From: JBDTNL01 sp039933785
GTDB lineage: Bacteria > Acidobacteriota > Thermoanaerobaculia > Multivoradales > JAGPDF01
Direction: 5' to 3'
Length of the DNA stretch: 42,343 nucleotides
Assembly: GCA_039933785.1 (NCBI GenBank)
Contig: JBDTNL010000032.1
Span: forward strand, 1 to 42,343
Position 1 is the stretch's first letter, and each line of letters begins with the position of its first letter. The notes beneath the pieces are model-generated. The model had not been told where the DNA came from. It did no database searches and saw only the letters and a list, made by a program, of their open reading frames with translations. This document shows positions 10,647 to 20,906 of the stretch, one piece after another. The translations under genes and the position numbers were made by a program.

Positions 10647-11330
10647 TCAGAGGTTGTGGGCTTTCAGAACGCCACCTTCCAGCTCCAAAATCCTACCACA
10701 TCGCTGGGCGATGGACGGGTTGTGAGTGACCAATACAGCCGTGATCCCGCGGCGTCTCTGGAGCGACAACAAAAGCTCCATCACGGTTTCGCCGCTTTCG
10801 GGGTCGAGATTGCCGGTCGGTTCGTCGGCGAGCAGCAACGGCGGTTCGAGGAGCAGAGCTCGGCAGAGGGCGACGCGCTGGGACTCTCCGCCCGAGAGCT
10901 CGCTCGGAAAGTGATCGAGGCGATCCGCCAGACCGACCTCGGAAAGCAGCTCCGCGGCGCGCGCCCGCGCCTCGCGTCCAGGTTGCCCAGCAATGCGCGC
11001 CGGCAGGGTGACGTTCTCGAGTGCGGTGAAATCGGGGAGCAACTGATGGAACTGGAACACGAAGCCGAGGGCTCGATTGCGCAGTCGCGCCACGGCGGCG
11101 CCGGAAAGCGCAGCCACGTCCTGATCGCCGATCAGGATGCGTCCCGCATCCACTCGATCGAGTGCGCCGAGCAGGTGCAGCAACGTCGACTTGCCGGATC
11201 CCGAGGGACCGATCACCGCGACGATCTCGCCCGCGCCGACTTCGAGGCTGACGCCGCGCAGAACCTCCACCCGACGGGCGCCGTCCTGATAGGTCTTGAA
11301 CACGCCCTCGGCGCGGACCGGGATGCTCAT
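10647..11330 (-). CDS. lolD: LolD, lipoprotein-releasing ABC transporter ATPase
   Basis: LolD drives release of lipoproteins from the inner membrane to LolA. The 227-residue protein has Walker A GPSGSGKST, the Q-loop region FVFQFHQLLPDFTALENV, the signature LSGGESQRVALCRAL, Walker B LLLADEPTGNLD and the H-loop VLVTHN. The FQFHQLLPDFTALENV stretch is typical of the LolD/MacB/FtsE group. The start ATG shares four bases (ATGA) with the lolC stop, so the two subunits are translated as a pair. Membership of that group is certain; LolD rather than MacB rests on the partner permease and the envelope context. Confidence 0.92.
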   Translation of the reverse strand: MSIPVRAEGVFKTYQDGARRVEVLRGVSLEVGAGEIVAVIGPSGSGKSTLLHLLGALDRVDAGRILIGDQDVAALSGAAVARLRNRALGFVFQFHQLLPDFTALENVTLPARIAGQPGREARARAAELLSEVGLADRLDHFPSELSGGESQRVALCRALLLEPPLLLADEPTGNLDPESGETVMELLLSLQRRRGITAVLVTHNPSIAQRCGRILELEGGVLKAHNL

Positions 11331-12539
11331 CGGGCGAGCGCCGCCAATGGCGACAATTCAGCCGCCCTTTGCGCCGCATAGGCCGAACACGCGAGCGCCA
11401 GCGCGACGGTGAGTGCGAGCACGGCGGCGAGATCCGCCGGATGCACCACGAATGGCACGTAGTCCAAGAAGTACACGCGTCGTGGCAGCGCCACCAGGTG
11501 ATAGCGATCGAGAACCCACGAGCCGGCGACGCCGAGGAAGGCTCCGAGGGAGACGCCGAGACCGGCGAGCAATCCCCCGAGGTACAGGAACGCATTGCGC
11601 AGTGCGGACGGCGAAGCGCCCATGGCGCCGAGGATGCCGATCTCGGAGCGCTTGCTGGCGATGATCAGGGCGAGGTCCGCTATCAGGGCCAGGGCTGCGA
11701 CCAGGACGATCAGGAACACCGCCACGAACATGACGCTCTTCTCGAGCCGCAGGGCGATGAAAAGCCCGCGATTGATCTCCTGCCACGTGCGGACTCGCGA
11801 TCCGGCAGGCAGAGCCGCAGCGATGGCCGGGGCGAGAGCGACCGCTTCGTCGAGCCCGGCGGCGGAAATTTCCAGACGCACGTCGTCGGTGCCGACCAGG
11901 CTGGCCGCAGCCGCAGCGGGCAGAGCCAGACGCTCGTCTTGTTCGGTGCGGCCGGTCGCGAAGGTGCCGGCGACCGCCAGCCTCCGCAGTCTGGGCTGCG
12001 GGCCGAGTGGAGTCAGGGTGGGGCGCGGCGAAGCCACATCGAGCATGTCGCGCGGGTGAATTCCCCAGCGCTCGGCCAGGCCCTCGCCGATGTACGTGCC
12101 CTCGCCCGATCCAGCGGCTCCCGGAAACGATGTCGGCAGCGAGCCCGAGTAGCCCACCAGCTCCACGGACTGGGCGCGACCCTCCAGCATCAACCAACCA
12201 CGGCCGTGCAAGACGACGGCCGCGTGGCGGACGCCGGGGATCGCAGCGACCCCTCTGCGCGCCGCTTCTGCATCCGCTCCGGCGGGGAGTGCCGCTTCGA
12301 TCTGCGGGGTCCGCGCCAGGACCTCTCCGCGCAGCGCGCGCTGAAAACCGGAAAGGGCGGCCAGGGCGAGAATCAGCGCCGCAACACCGAGCGCGATACC
12401 CCCCGCTGAAACTGCCGAGAGAAAGGTGACGAAGGCGTCCTTGCGCGTGCTGCGCAGGTAACGCAACGCGAGAAGGGCCGGAAACGAGAGCTTGTCGATC
12501 ACCGCGAAGGGGCTGCCGACCGAGCGTTCTGCGGCTCGC

Positions 12540-12550
<11 letters not shown>
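11327..12550 (-). CDS. lolC: LolC/LolE family lipoprotein-releasing permease
   Basis: This is the membrane subunit of the lipoprotein exporter. The 407-residue protein has the LolCE signature at the N terminus (ALRYLRSTRKDAFVTFLS) and a first membrane helix at about 45-65. A large periplasmic domain (about 70-265) and three C-terminal helices (about 270-300, 315-345, 370-395) follow, which is the FtsX/LolCE topology. It overlaps lysS by 11 bases at its ATG; a later GTG (about 12499) would also fit the family start. Only one permease gene is present, so the transporter may be a homodimer or use a second permease encoded elsewhere. Confidence 0.92.
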
Positions 12551-14033
<1,483 letters not shown>

Positions 14034-14042
14034 GCGGGCTTC

Positions 14043-14048
14043 AAGATA
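14043..14048 (-). promoter_or_regulatory. Candidate -10 box of the lysS-to-uvrB cluster
   Basis: TATCTT on the minus strand lies 9 bases before the lysS ATG. It fits TAnnnT and would start transcription within a few bases of the start codon. There is no clear -35 box. Confidence 0.35.
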
Positions 14049-14077
14049 GCGCATCTCGGCGGCGAGATTCGCTGTGC

Positions 14078-14083
14078 TACATT
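14078..14083 (+). promoter_or_regulatory. Candidate extended -10 box of the purine nucleoside phosphorylase gene
   Basis: TACATT is preceded by TGC, giving an extended -10 (TGnTACATT). It ends 8 bases before the ATG at 14092, which has no Shine-Dalgarno sequence. Together with the lysS box it makes a 58-base divergent promoter region. Confidence 0.45.
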
Positions 14084-14091
14084 GCCGGCGA

Positions 14092-14940
14092 ATGTCCCCG
14101 GATTCATCAGGCACACCCAGTGCAAAGTCTCTGGTCGATACGGCGGTCGCTCACTATGGCCGCCTCGGATGGCCGAAGCCGCGCCTCGCCCTGATCTCGG
14201 GGTCGGGGTTGTCGGTCGACTTGGGCACACCGCTCCACCCGCCGGTTTCGTTGGGCGAGATCCTCGGGCAGGCCGTGCATGGCATCGAAGGCCATCCGCT
14301 GCGAGTGGAGATCGTCGAGGTCCTGCCCGGGCATCCGGTGCTGTACTTTCGCGGCCGGGTGCACGGCTACCAGGGGCATCCACCGGCGCTGACCGTGCTG
14401 CCCGTTCGACTCGCAGCGGCGCTCGGGGCGACCGGGATTCTGCTGACCAACGCGGCCGGCGGCGTCTGTCCGGAGCGCCAACGGGCCGGCGACCTGGTCC
14501 TCATCACCGACCAGATCAACCTGACGGGGACGACTCCGCTGCTCGGCGATCTGCCCGCGGAGTGGGGCCCCAGATTTCCCATCATGGTCGATGCCTATGA
14601 CCACGGTATGCGCCGACTGGCCTTGGCGAAAGGCAGGGGACTCGGGATCGATCTCGAGGAGGGCGTGTACGCGGGCCTTCTCGGCCCGGCGTACGAGACC
14701 CCAGCCGAGGCGCGCATGCTGAATCTCCTGGGCGCGCACCTCACCGGGATGTCGACCGTTCTCGAAGTCATCGCGGCCCGCCAGATGGGCGTGCGTTGCT
14801 TCGGCCTGTCGCTGGTAACCAACATCGCGGCGACCGCGGAAGCCGACCACGAGGAAGTCCTCGCCAGCGGCCGGGCCGCCGCGCTCAAGGTGCAGCGGTT
14901 GCTCGGCGCGATGCTGGCCGATCCCGCGCTCTACGTCTGA
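14092..14940 (+). CDS. punA: Purine nucleoside phosphorylase (trimeric PNP family)
   Basis: The enzyme phosphorolyses (deoxy)guanosine and inosine to free base and (deoxy)ribose-1-phosphate. The 282-residue protein shows ALISGSGLSVDLG (phosphate loop), YFRGRVHGYQGH, LTNAAGGV, GPAYETPAEARML and GMSTVLEVIAARQMG...LVTNIA, where the Glu and Asn of the family recognise the 6-oxopurine. The start at 14092 fits the family; a GTG six codons upstream is possible. It is transcribed away from lysS and ends 5 bases from the stop of the convergent kinase gene. Hypoxanthine or guanine released here could be recycled by the Hpt encoded at 20364. Confidence 0.92.
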   Translation: MSPDSSGTPSAKSLVDTAVAHYGRLGWPKPRLALISGSGLSVDLGTPLHPPVSLGEILGQAVHGIEGHPLRVEIVEVLPGHPVLYFRGRVHGYQGHPPALTVLPVRLAAALGATGILLTNAAGGVCPERQRAGDLVLITDQINLTGTTPLLGDLPAEWGPRFPIMVDAYDHGMRRLALAKGRGLGIDLEEGVYAGLLGPAYETPAEARMLNLLGAHLTGMSTVLEVIAARQMGVRCFGLSLVTNIAATAEADHEEVLASGRAAALKVQRLLGAMLADPALYV

Positions 14941-14945
14941 CCGGC

Positions 14946-17900
14946 TCAGCCCTTCTTCGCCGGCGCGGCGAGCAGCGCTCGCAAGTCTCGCGTCACACCG
15001 TACAGGCCCAGCCGCTCGGCTTGGGGAAGCAAGTCGCTGGTTAGTTTTTCCAGCGCCGCCCGGTCTCCTATCCCATGCAGCGCCCGCGCCAACCCAACTT
15101 GCTGATCGATCAGCAGGCCGGTCGTCTTCCAGTCGGTCGTGATGCGAATGGTCTGGTGCCGAAGCTCCGCGGCCTTCTTCCAATCGCCGAGCACCTCGGC
15201 GATCTGAGCCTCGACCGAGAGGAAGGTGTAGCGCGAGGCATCCGAGTCCTCGTTCGCGGCCGCGCTCTGCAACGCCCGAAGGCGTCGATGGGCCGCCCGT
15301 GCATCGCCTCTCCGGGCCTCGACCCAAGCCAAGACCGCCTCCGTATTCGCGGCCTGGCGCTGGTCGCCGGCTTTCAGGAAGGTCGTGATCGCTTCGTTGG
15401 CGAAGTTTTCCGCCTCTTCCGGGCGATCGGCCTGGAGCGCGACCCAGGCGAGGTCGGCGAGATAGTTGGCGGTGACCAGCGGCGTGCCCGCGCTGCGCGC
15501 CTTGTCGAGCGCCGCGGTATAACTCTGGCGCGCCAGGTCGAGATTGCCGCGCGTCTGCTCGAGGTAGGCCCGGGCGCGGTCGAGCGCGGCGCTCACCAGT
15601 TGGCTGCCGACTCGTCGCCGGATGGCCTCGGCTTCGTCGATGTAGGCCTCCGCCTTTTGCAGGTCGACATTCTCGATGTGCACGATCGCCATGTTGCAGA
15701 GCGTGCCGAGCAGGGTCTGTCGATTGCCGGACTCGCGCAGCGCCGCCAGAGCGGGCTCGATGTCGGCCTGCACTCCGGCCACGTCGTCGGCCCAGTTGAG
15801 CAGCACCATGCGCTGCGAGAGCACGACGCCCTCGCTCCAGCGGTCGCCAATACGGCGCGCGGTCGCCAGGGCATCGCGGAACAACTGCCGGCCCTCGGTC
15901 ATCTCGCCGCGCTTCCCAGCCGACAAACCAAGTTGGACCAGAGCCGTTACCTCGCCGCGAGCGTCACCGGTCGCACGCAGCCTGGTCAGCGCTGACTCGA
16001 GCGCTTCACGAGCCTCTTGGTTGCTCGCTAACCTGGTAAGGGTCACGCCGAGAGCGAGTCGCACCGCCGCCTCTTCGTGCGCCAGGCCGGCCGCGGCGGC
16101 GCGGGGCACGAGTGCCTCGAGCGCCGTGCGCGCCTCCTCGCGACGATCGAGGCGGGCCAGCGACTCGGCATGGATGCGTTCGGCGCGGACTCCGAGCGCA
16201 ACCGCGCCGAGCTCCTTGGCGCGCTCGACCACGCGCGCCGCCGCGGCGGCCGAGCGCTGAAACTCACCCGAGCGCAGCGACACCTCGGCTTCTGCGAGAT
16301 CGATGCGGGGATCGGCGGCCGGCCCGTCAAGCTGCCCGGGAAGCTGTCGCAGCCGCCCGAGAACATCCGCCGCGGCGTCGGTGCGGCCCGCGGCAAGCAG
16401 CGCCGAGGACAGATCCAATCCGACATCGATCCGCCCGGGCAGCCGCGCGAACACTCCCTCGAGAGCAGGAATCGCAGCTGTCCAGTTCCCGTCGACTGCC
16501 GTCGCGCGCGCTCGCAGACGCTCGATCTCGAGCTCCGGTAGATCGGCGGCCAGGCCACCTGCGGTGATCGCGGCGTCGGCCGCCCTGCCGAGCTCGCCCA
16601 GAGCGCCCTCGGAACGAGCCACACCGTCCCACGCCAACGCCGCCGCAGGCGAGCTCTTCCCCGCCGCGCTGACTGCCCGTTGAAAGCTGGCGCGCGCCGC
16701 CAGACCATCGAAGTGCGCCAGTTGATCCGCCCCCGCCACCAGTGCCCGTCGAGTTTCGCCGTCCACCCCACTGGCTTGACCGTAGATCGCCATTTCGGTC
16801 GCCGGCCCGGCCGCGGACTCGCCGAGCCAGAGACGGCGCACTCGTGGAAGCGAGAGCACGCCCAGTCCGACGATGACGAGCGCTGCGGTCGCCATCCCCC
16901 GCCGATGCCGGCGCACGAACTTGCCCGCTCGGTAGCGCCAGCCGCCGCGCCGCGCCGAGACCGGTTCTTCGGCCAGCACCCGCCGCAAGTCCTCGGCGAG
17001 CTCGGCGGCCGAGGCGTAGCGGGCGGTGGGTACCTTGCGTAACGCCTTGAGCAGGACGGAATCGAGGTCGCCGCGCAGCGCTCGACGACGGCGCAGCAGC
17101 TCCATGCGCCCGCGCGCCGTAGCCTCGCCGGTGGACTGGCTCGCGGTGCGGGATACCGCGGAGGAGGGCGGCTCGGGATCCTGCTCCCGGATCGCGTCCT
17201 CGAAGGTCTCGAAGCGTTTGCCGTCCAGCCGGTAAGGCAAGGTATCGGCGAGCAACTCGTACAGCACGACGCCCAACGAGTAGATGTCGGACGACGCGGT
17301 GACACGCTCCCCGCGCACTTGCTCGGGGCTCGCGTAGGCGGGAGTCATGGCTCGCCGCAGCGTCTGGGTCTCCTGTTCTTCGCCGGGATTCGCCACCAGC
17401 TTGGCGATTCCGAAATCGAGCAGCTTGGCCTCGCCGCGGGCCGAGACCAGAATGTTCGCGGGCTTGAGGTCGCGATGGACGATGCCCGCACGGTGGGCGT
17501 AGTCGACGGCGGCGAGGACGGACAGGAAGAGCTCGACGCGCTGGCGGACGGGAAGCTCGTGCGAGCGGCAGTGTTCGAGAATGGACTCGCCCTCGACGTG
17601 CTCCATCGCCAGATACGGCTGCCCTGCCGGCGTGACCCCGGCGTCGTAGAGCCGCGCGATGCCGGGATGCTCGAGGCGCGCCAGGATGCGCTGCTCCTCG
17701 CTCACCCGCCGGCGCGATGCGGAATCGACCACGCGGTCGATCACCTTCAGCGCCACCTCGCGGCTGAAATCCGGGCGCACCTGCTCGGCGAGATACACCG
17801 TGGCGCTGCCGCCCCGGCCAATCCGGCGGGCGATGCGGAAGCCCGGGATGCGCGGGAAGAGCTCCGCGTCGTCGTCCAATCGCAGGGCCGAGTTGTCGAG

Positions 17901-18119
17901 CGCGGTGTTCTCGCGCTCGGCGAGCTCGACCATGGCTCGCAAGTCGCTCGCGAGTTCTGGAGCGCCGACGGTCAGACGCGCGATTTCCGCTTCACGTTCT
18001 TCGCCCGCCATCTCGAGCACGCGCTCGAAGAGCTCACGCAAGCGCTGAAGCGACGGCCGAGGCGAGCTCGAGGTCGGAGCGCTGGCTGGTACCTCGGGGC
18101 CATCCGCTCCAGACCTCAT
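14946..18119 (-). CDS. Membrane Ser/Thr protein kinase with C-terminal TPR-type repeats
   Basis: This is a 1057-residue Hanks-type kinase. After an N-terminal helical segment (about 22-70), the kinase domain spans about 94-385: glycine loop GRGGSATV, Lys125 in VALKVI, HRDLKPAN (215-222), DFGIAK (235-240) and ASPEQVRG. All catalytic residues are present, so it should be active. One membrane helix follows at about 409-427, putting the kinase in the cytoplasm. The remaining 600 or so residues, helical and alanine-rich with TPR-like repeats, would lie in the periplasm as a sensor. Its ATG overlaps the sigma factor stop by 4 bases. Kinases of this build beside ECF sigma factors are common in Acidobacteria and Planctomycetes. 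The signal is unknown. Confidence 0.93.
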   Translation of the reverse strand: MRSGADGPEVPASAPTSSSPRPSLQRLRELFERVLEMAGEEREAEIARLTVGAPELASDLRAMVELAERENTALDNSALRLDDDAELFPRIPGFRIARRIGRGGSATVYLAEQVRPDFSREVALKVIDRVVDSASRRRVSEEQRILARLEHPGIARLYDAGVTPAGQPYLAMEHVEGESILEHCRSHELPVRQRVELFLSVLAAVDYAHRAGIVHRDLKPANILVSARGEAKLLDFGIAKLVANPGEEQETQTLRRAMTPAYASPEQVRGERVTASSDIYSLGVVLYELLADTLPYRLDGKRFETFEDAIREQDPEPPSSAVSRTASQSTGEATARGRMELLRRRRALRGDLDSVLLKALRKVPTARYASAAELAEDLRRVLAEEPVSARRGGWRYRAGKFVRRHRRGMATAALVIVGLGVLSLPRVRRLWLGESAAGPATEMAIYGQASGVDGETRRALVAGADQLAHFDGLAARASFQRAVSAAGKSSPAAALAWDGVARSEGALGELGRAADAAITAGGLAADLPELEIERLRARATAVDGNWTAAIPALEGVFARLPGRIDVGLDLSSALLAAGRTDAAADVLGRLRQLPGQLDGPAADPRIDLAEAEVSLRSGEFQRSAAAAARVVERAKELGAVALGVRAERIHAESLARLDRREEARTALEALVPRAAAAGLAHEEAAVRLALGVTLTRLASNQEAREALESALTRLRATGDARGEVTALVQLGLSAGKRGEMTEGRQLFRDALATARRIGDRWSEGVVLSQRMVLLNWADDVAGVQADIEPALAALRESGNRQTLLGTLCNMAIVHIENVDLQKAEAYIDEAEAIRRRVGSQLVSAALDRARAYLEQTRGNLDLARQSYTAALDKARSAGTPLVTANYLADLAWVALQADRPEEAENFANEAITTFLKAGDQRQAANTEAVLAWVEARRGDARAAHRRLRALQSAAANEDSDASRYTFLSVEAQIAEVLGDWKKAAELRHQTIRITTDWKTTGLLIDQQVGLARALHGIGDRAALEKLTSDLLPQAERLGLYGVTRDLRALLAAPAKKG

Positions 18120-18718
18120 GCCTCAGCGGGCTCCGCCCGCTCGCCGCCGCCCAGCCGGTGCAGCAGCCAAGCCCTGGCGAAAGCCCAGTCGCGCTTGGCG
18201 GTGCGGGTCGAGCACTCGAGGAGGACCGCCGCTTCCTCGATGGTGAGCCCGCCGAAGAAACGCACCTCCACCAGACGAGCCAAGCGCGGCGCTTCGGCGC
18301 CGAGCTGGTCTAACGCGCGATCGAGATCGATCAGCTCGGCGGCATCGAGCGACGGCTGCAGCCCGTCGTTGAGCCCCTCCATGAGCTCGACGCGTGGCGC
18401 GTCGGCGCCCCGCTTCTGTGCTGTCCGCGCCCGCGCGTGGTCCACGAGCACCCGCCGCATGATTCGGGACGCAATGGCGAAGAAGTGCGTGCGGTCGTGC
18501 CACGGAACGTCCCCGAGAGCCCGCAGGCGGAGGTAAGCCTCGTTGGCGAGCGCGGTCGGCTGCAGGGTGTGGCCGCTGCGCTCGCCGCCGAGATGCCGGG
18601 CAGCGATCGCGCGGAGCTCGGCGTACACCACGGGCATCAACTTCTCCAACGCGCCGTCGTCGCCGTGTTCCCAGGCGTGAAGATAGTCCGTGATCCTCGC
18701 AGTTGGAGGCTCGGTCAC
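18116..18718 (-). CDS. ECF sigma factor, kinase-linked (ECF43-like)
   Basis: This 200-residue RNA polymerase sigma factor contains regions 2 and 4 only. Region 2 includes QPTALANEAYLRL (53-65) and THFFAIASRIMRRVLVDHARAR. Region 4 contains the helix-turn-helix LTIEEAAVLLECSTRTAKRDWAFARAWL. The acidic DAEDLVQE-type motif normally seen in ECF region 2.2 is replaced by PTALANE with Thr55. In the ECF43 protein EcfP of Vibrio parahaemolyticus, phosphorylation of a region 2.2 threonine by the neighbouring kinase PknT supplies the missing negative charge. The overlap with the kinase gene suggests the same control here. No anti-sigma gene is seen. The start is a GTG at 18718 with a TATCTT box 6 bases before it. 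Confidence 0.92.
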   Translation of the reverse strand: MTEPPTARITDYLHAWEHGDDGALEKLMPVVYAELRAIAARHLGGERSGHTLQPTALANEAYLRLRALGDVPWHDRTHFFAIASRIMRRVLVDHARARTAQKRGADAPRVELMEGLNDGLQPSLDAAELIDLDRALDQLGAEAPRLARLVEVRFFGGLTIEEAAVLLECSTRTAKRDWAFARAWLLHRLGGGERAEPAEA

Positions 18719-18724
18719 CCGACC

Positions 18725-18730
18725 AAGATA
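18725..18730 (-). promoter_or_regulatory. Candidate -10 box of the sigma factor-kinase unit
   Basis: TATCTT on the minus strand ends 6 bases before the GTG start, within an 84-base gap after the unknown 503-residue gene. It suggests that the pair can be transcribed separately. No -35 box is clear. Confidence 0.35.
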
Positions 18731-18802
18731 TCAGGGGCATTGCAACGGAGAAGCGCGAAAAGCCTCGGCAGCGTGCCAACCAGGGCCGCACGGGACCAGA
18801 GC

Positions 18803-20314
18803 CTAGCGCTTGTTGGCGAGCAGCCAGAGCCCCGAGTAGTCGCGTAGAAGTCGCATGCGGAGGACCTGCAGCGTCTGCGCTTCCGACACGTTGCCTTCGA
18901 GCACCGCGTTGTCGACCGCCGCATCGTAGCGACGGGCGTAGTTGTCGGCGCCTCGGCAGGTCAGGCGAGCGCGCGCGAAGACCGGAGTGTCGCGGGTGAT
19001 GGAGGTGTCATCGAGAATACCGGTGATGTCTTCCGCTTCCTCGTTAATCCGCACGCGCAGGGCCGCGCACTCGAGCACGAACTGCTCCAAGGCGCGGTCG
19101 CCTTGCGGCTCGATCCCCTGCAGCCGGCGATAGGCGATGACCTCGCGCGGATCGAGCCGCATGGGGAACACTTCGCGCTGCAGGGTGACTGTCTTGGGCG
19201 GCTCGTCGTGGTTCGCGCTCTCGAGCGCGGTGATCAGACGATCGAAGTGCGCGGCGACCAAGGGTTCGGGACCTCGATTGCCAACTCCGCCAGAGGTCGG
19301 TGTCGGCACGGGCGCCGAGGGCTTCGCCGGCAGGCCGGTCTCGGCGCCGCCGGTGAGCCGCGGGATGAGCGACTGCACCTGCGACCGCAAGCTCCCCATC
19401 TCTTCGAGGCGCACGTTGTCGTCTTGCAGGCCGCGCTCGAAGCGCTCCATCTCGCGGCGGAAGTGCGTGAGGTCCTCGTCGAGCTGCCCGTCGAGAGGCA
19501 CTTCCCGCTCGAGCTCGAAGATCCGTTGCGACTCCGAGAAAATGCGGCGCTCCTCCTGGGTGTAGAGCTGGCGCACCTTGGCCTTCATGGCCAAGTTGGT
19601 CTCGAGCACCGTGAGCAGCATGTCGGGCTCGAACAGCAGATTGCCCAGTCCGTGCTTGAAGTCGCGGTAGCGGCGAACCAGCCGCAAGTCCGCCAGCTGT
19701 TCGAAGTCGTCGATCTGGGCGATCTCGGCCCGTACGGCGTCGAGCGACCGGCGGCGCTCCTCGAGCTCGGTCGCCAGCACGCCGCCGACGCCGGTCGCCG
19801 CCCAGAGTCCGCGGAAGATGTCGCGCAGGCGGCCGCGGTCGCGAAGATTGAACGATCCCGGCGCTTCCTCACCGAGCTTGGTGAGTAGGAAATCAACCTT
19901 GTCGACCCGGTCCGGATCCCACGAGCCGGCCCGGCAACTGAAGATGTAGAACTTGGCGAGCTGGGTTAGGATCTTCTCGTCGTAGTTCTTGACTCGCTGG
20001 AAGAACTGCCGCAGGAGCGAAGGCGAAACTCGCCCGTCCTCTTGCAGCAAGGCGCCGTTCAGTTGGCCGAGCTGGCGCTCGATGCCATCCAGTTGGGTGC
20101 GAACGCGAACGATCTCCGAGGCGTTGAGATTCTGCGAGATGTCCTTCAGGGTGTTGTACAGGCCCTGAAAGTCCGCCGGATACTGCCCGGGCGAGGATTC
20201 GAGGAAGATCTTCTGCAGGCCCTGCAGGAATTGATGGAAAGTCCAAGCCGCTCGGAAGCGGTCCGAGAGGTCGATATAGCGCTGGTGGACGACCGTTAAT
20301 TCCTGAACAGTCAT
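18803..20314 (-). CDS. Unknown soluble helical protein, 503 aa
   Basis: I do not recognise a family. The start at 20314 (MTVQELTVVHQ) has GGAAG just upstream; a longer frame adds a poorly conserved-looking leader that would cross the hpt promoter region. The first 340 residues are charged and helical, with coiled-coil-like stretches (for example ERRIFSESQRIFELEREV and FRREMERFERGL). A Pro/Gly/Ser linker lies at about 335-360, and a second helical domain (about 360-503) includes REVIAYRRLQG and NEEAEDITGILDD. There is no signal peptide, membrane helix, nucleotide-binding motif or metal cluster. It lies on the same strand 84 bases before the sigma factor gene, divergent from hpt. A link to that signalling pair is only a positional guess. 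Confidence 0.75.
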   Translation of the reverse strand: MTVQELTVVHQRYIDLSDRFRAAWTFHQFLQGLQKIFLESSPGQYPADFQGLYNTLKDISQNLNASEIVRVRTQLDGIERQLGQLNGALLQEDGRVSPSLLRQFFQRVKNYDEKILTQLAKFYIFSCRAGSWDPDRVDKVDFLLTKLGEEAPGSFNLRDRGRLRDIFRGLWAATGVGGVLATELEERRRSLDAVRAEIAQIDDFEQLADLRLVRRYRDFKHGLGNLLFEPDMLLTVLETNLAMKAKVRQLYTQEERRIFSESQRIFELEREVPLDGQLDEDLTHFRREMERFERGLQDDNVRLEEMGSLRSQVQSLIPRLTGGAETGLPAKPSAPVPTPTSGGVGNRGPEPLVAAHFDRLITALESANHDEPPKTVTLQREVFPMRLDPREVIAYRRLQGIEPQGDRALEQFVLECAALRVRINEEAEDITGILDDTSITRDTPVFARARLTCRGADNYARRYDAAVDNAVLEGNVSEAQTLQVLRMRLLRDYSGLWLLANKR

Positions 20315-20345
20315 AGGCTTCCGCCGCGTGGTTGATGGTGTGCTC

Positions 20346-20352
20346 GGGAGGT
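20346..20352 (+). promoter_or_regulatory. Ribosome binding site of hpt
   Basis: GGGAGGT lies 11 bases before the ATG at 20364 and decides this start over one 12 codons upstream. A TATTGT that could act as a -10 box directly follows at 20352-20357, so the two signals compete as explanations. Confidence 0.55.
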
Positions 20353-20363
20353 ATTGTACGGCA

Positions 20364-20906
20364 ATGGTCAAGGCAAAGAGTAGCGCTCCGGTGAAGATCC
20401 TGATCGATGAGCAGGCACTGCAGAATCGAATCTCCGAATTGGCGGCCGCCATCGACCGCGACTACGCCGAAAGCGAACGCCTGGTTTGCATCGGAGTGTT
20501 GAAGGGGTCGGTGTTTTTTCTGGTCGATCTGCTGAAGAAGGTAAAGACACCGCTGGCGGTCGACTTCTTTCAGACCTCCAGCTACGGCTCGGGCAAGATC
20601 GCCGGCGAGGTGCGAATTCGCAAGGACATCGACATCTCCATCCGCGGCGCGGACGTGCTCTTGATCGAAGACATCGTCGACACCGGATACACGCTGCGCA
20701 CCATCCTCGACCTCTTCCGCTTCCGCGGCGCCAAGAGCGTCAAGCTCTGCGCGCTGCTCGACAAGGCGGCAGCGCGCGAGACCGAGGTGCCGATCGACTA
20801 TCGCGGTTTCACGATCGACAATGTGTTCGTGGTTGGCTATGGACTCGACCTCGACGAACGCTTCCGCAATCTGCCGTACGTGGGGATCTACTCGGAGAAC
20901 GAATGA
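20364..20906 (+). CDS. hpt: Hypoxanthine phosphoribosyltransferase
   Basis: Hpt converts hypoxanthine or guanine plus PRPP to IMP or GMP. The 180-residue protein has the family's IGVLKGSVFFLVDLL, the flexible-loop FFQTSSYGSG, and the PRPP-binding motif VLLIEDIVDTGYTL (98-111), with the paired acidic residues Glu102-Asp103. DNVFVVGYGLDLDERFRNLPYVGI near the C terminus is typical. It is the first gene of a two-gene plus-strand unit and overlaps the RidA gene by 4 bases. It completes purine salvage with the nucleoside phosphorylase at 14092. Confidence 0.96.
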   Translation: MVKAKSSAPVKILIDEQALQNRISELAAAIDRDYAESERLVCIGVLKGSVFFLVDLLKKVKTPLAVDFFQTSSYGSGKIAGEVRIRKDIDISIRGADVLLIEDIVDTGYTLRTILDLFRFRGAKSVKLCALLDKAAARETEVPIDYRGFTIDNVFVVGYGLDLDERFRNLPYVGIYSENE

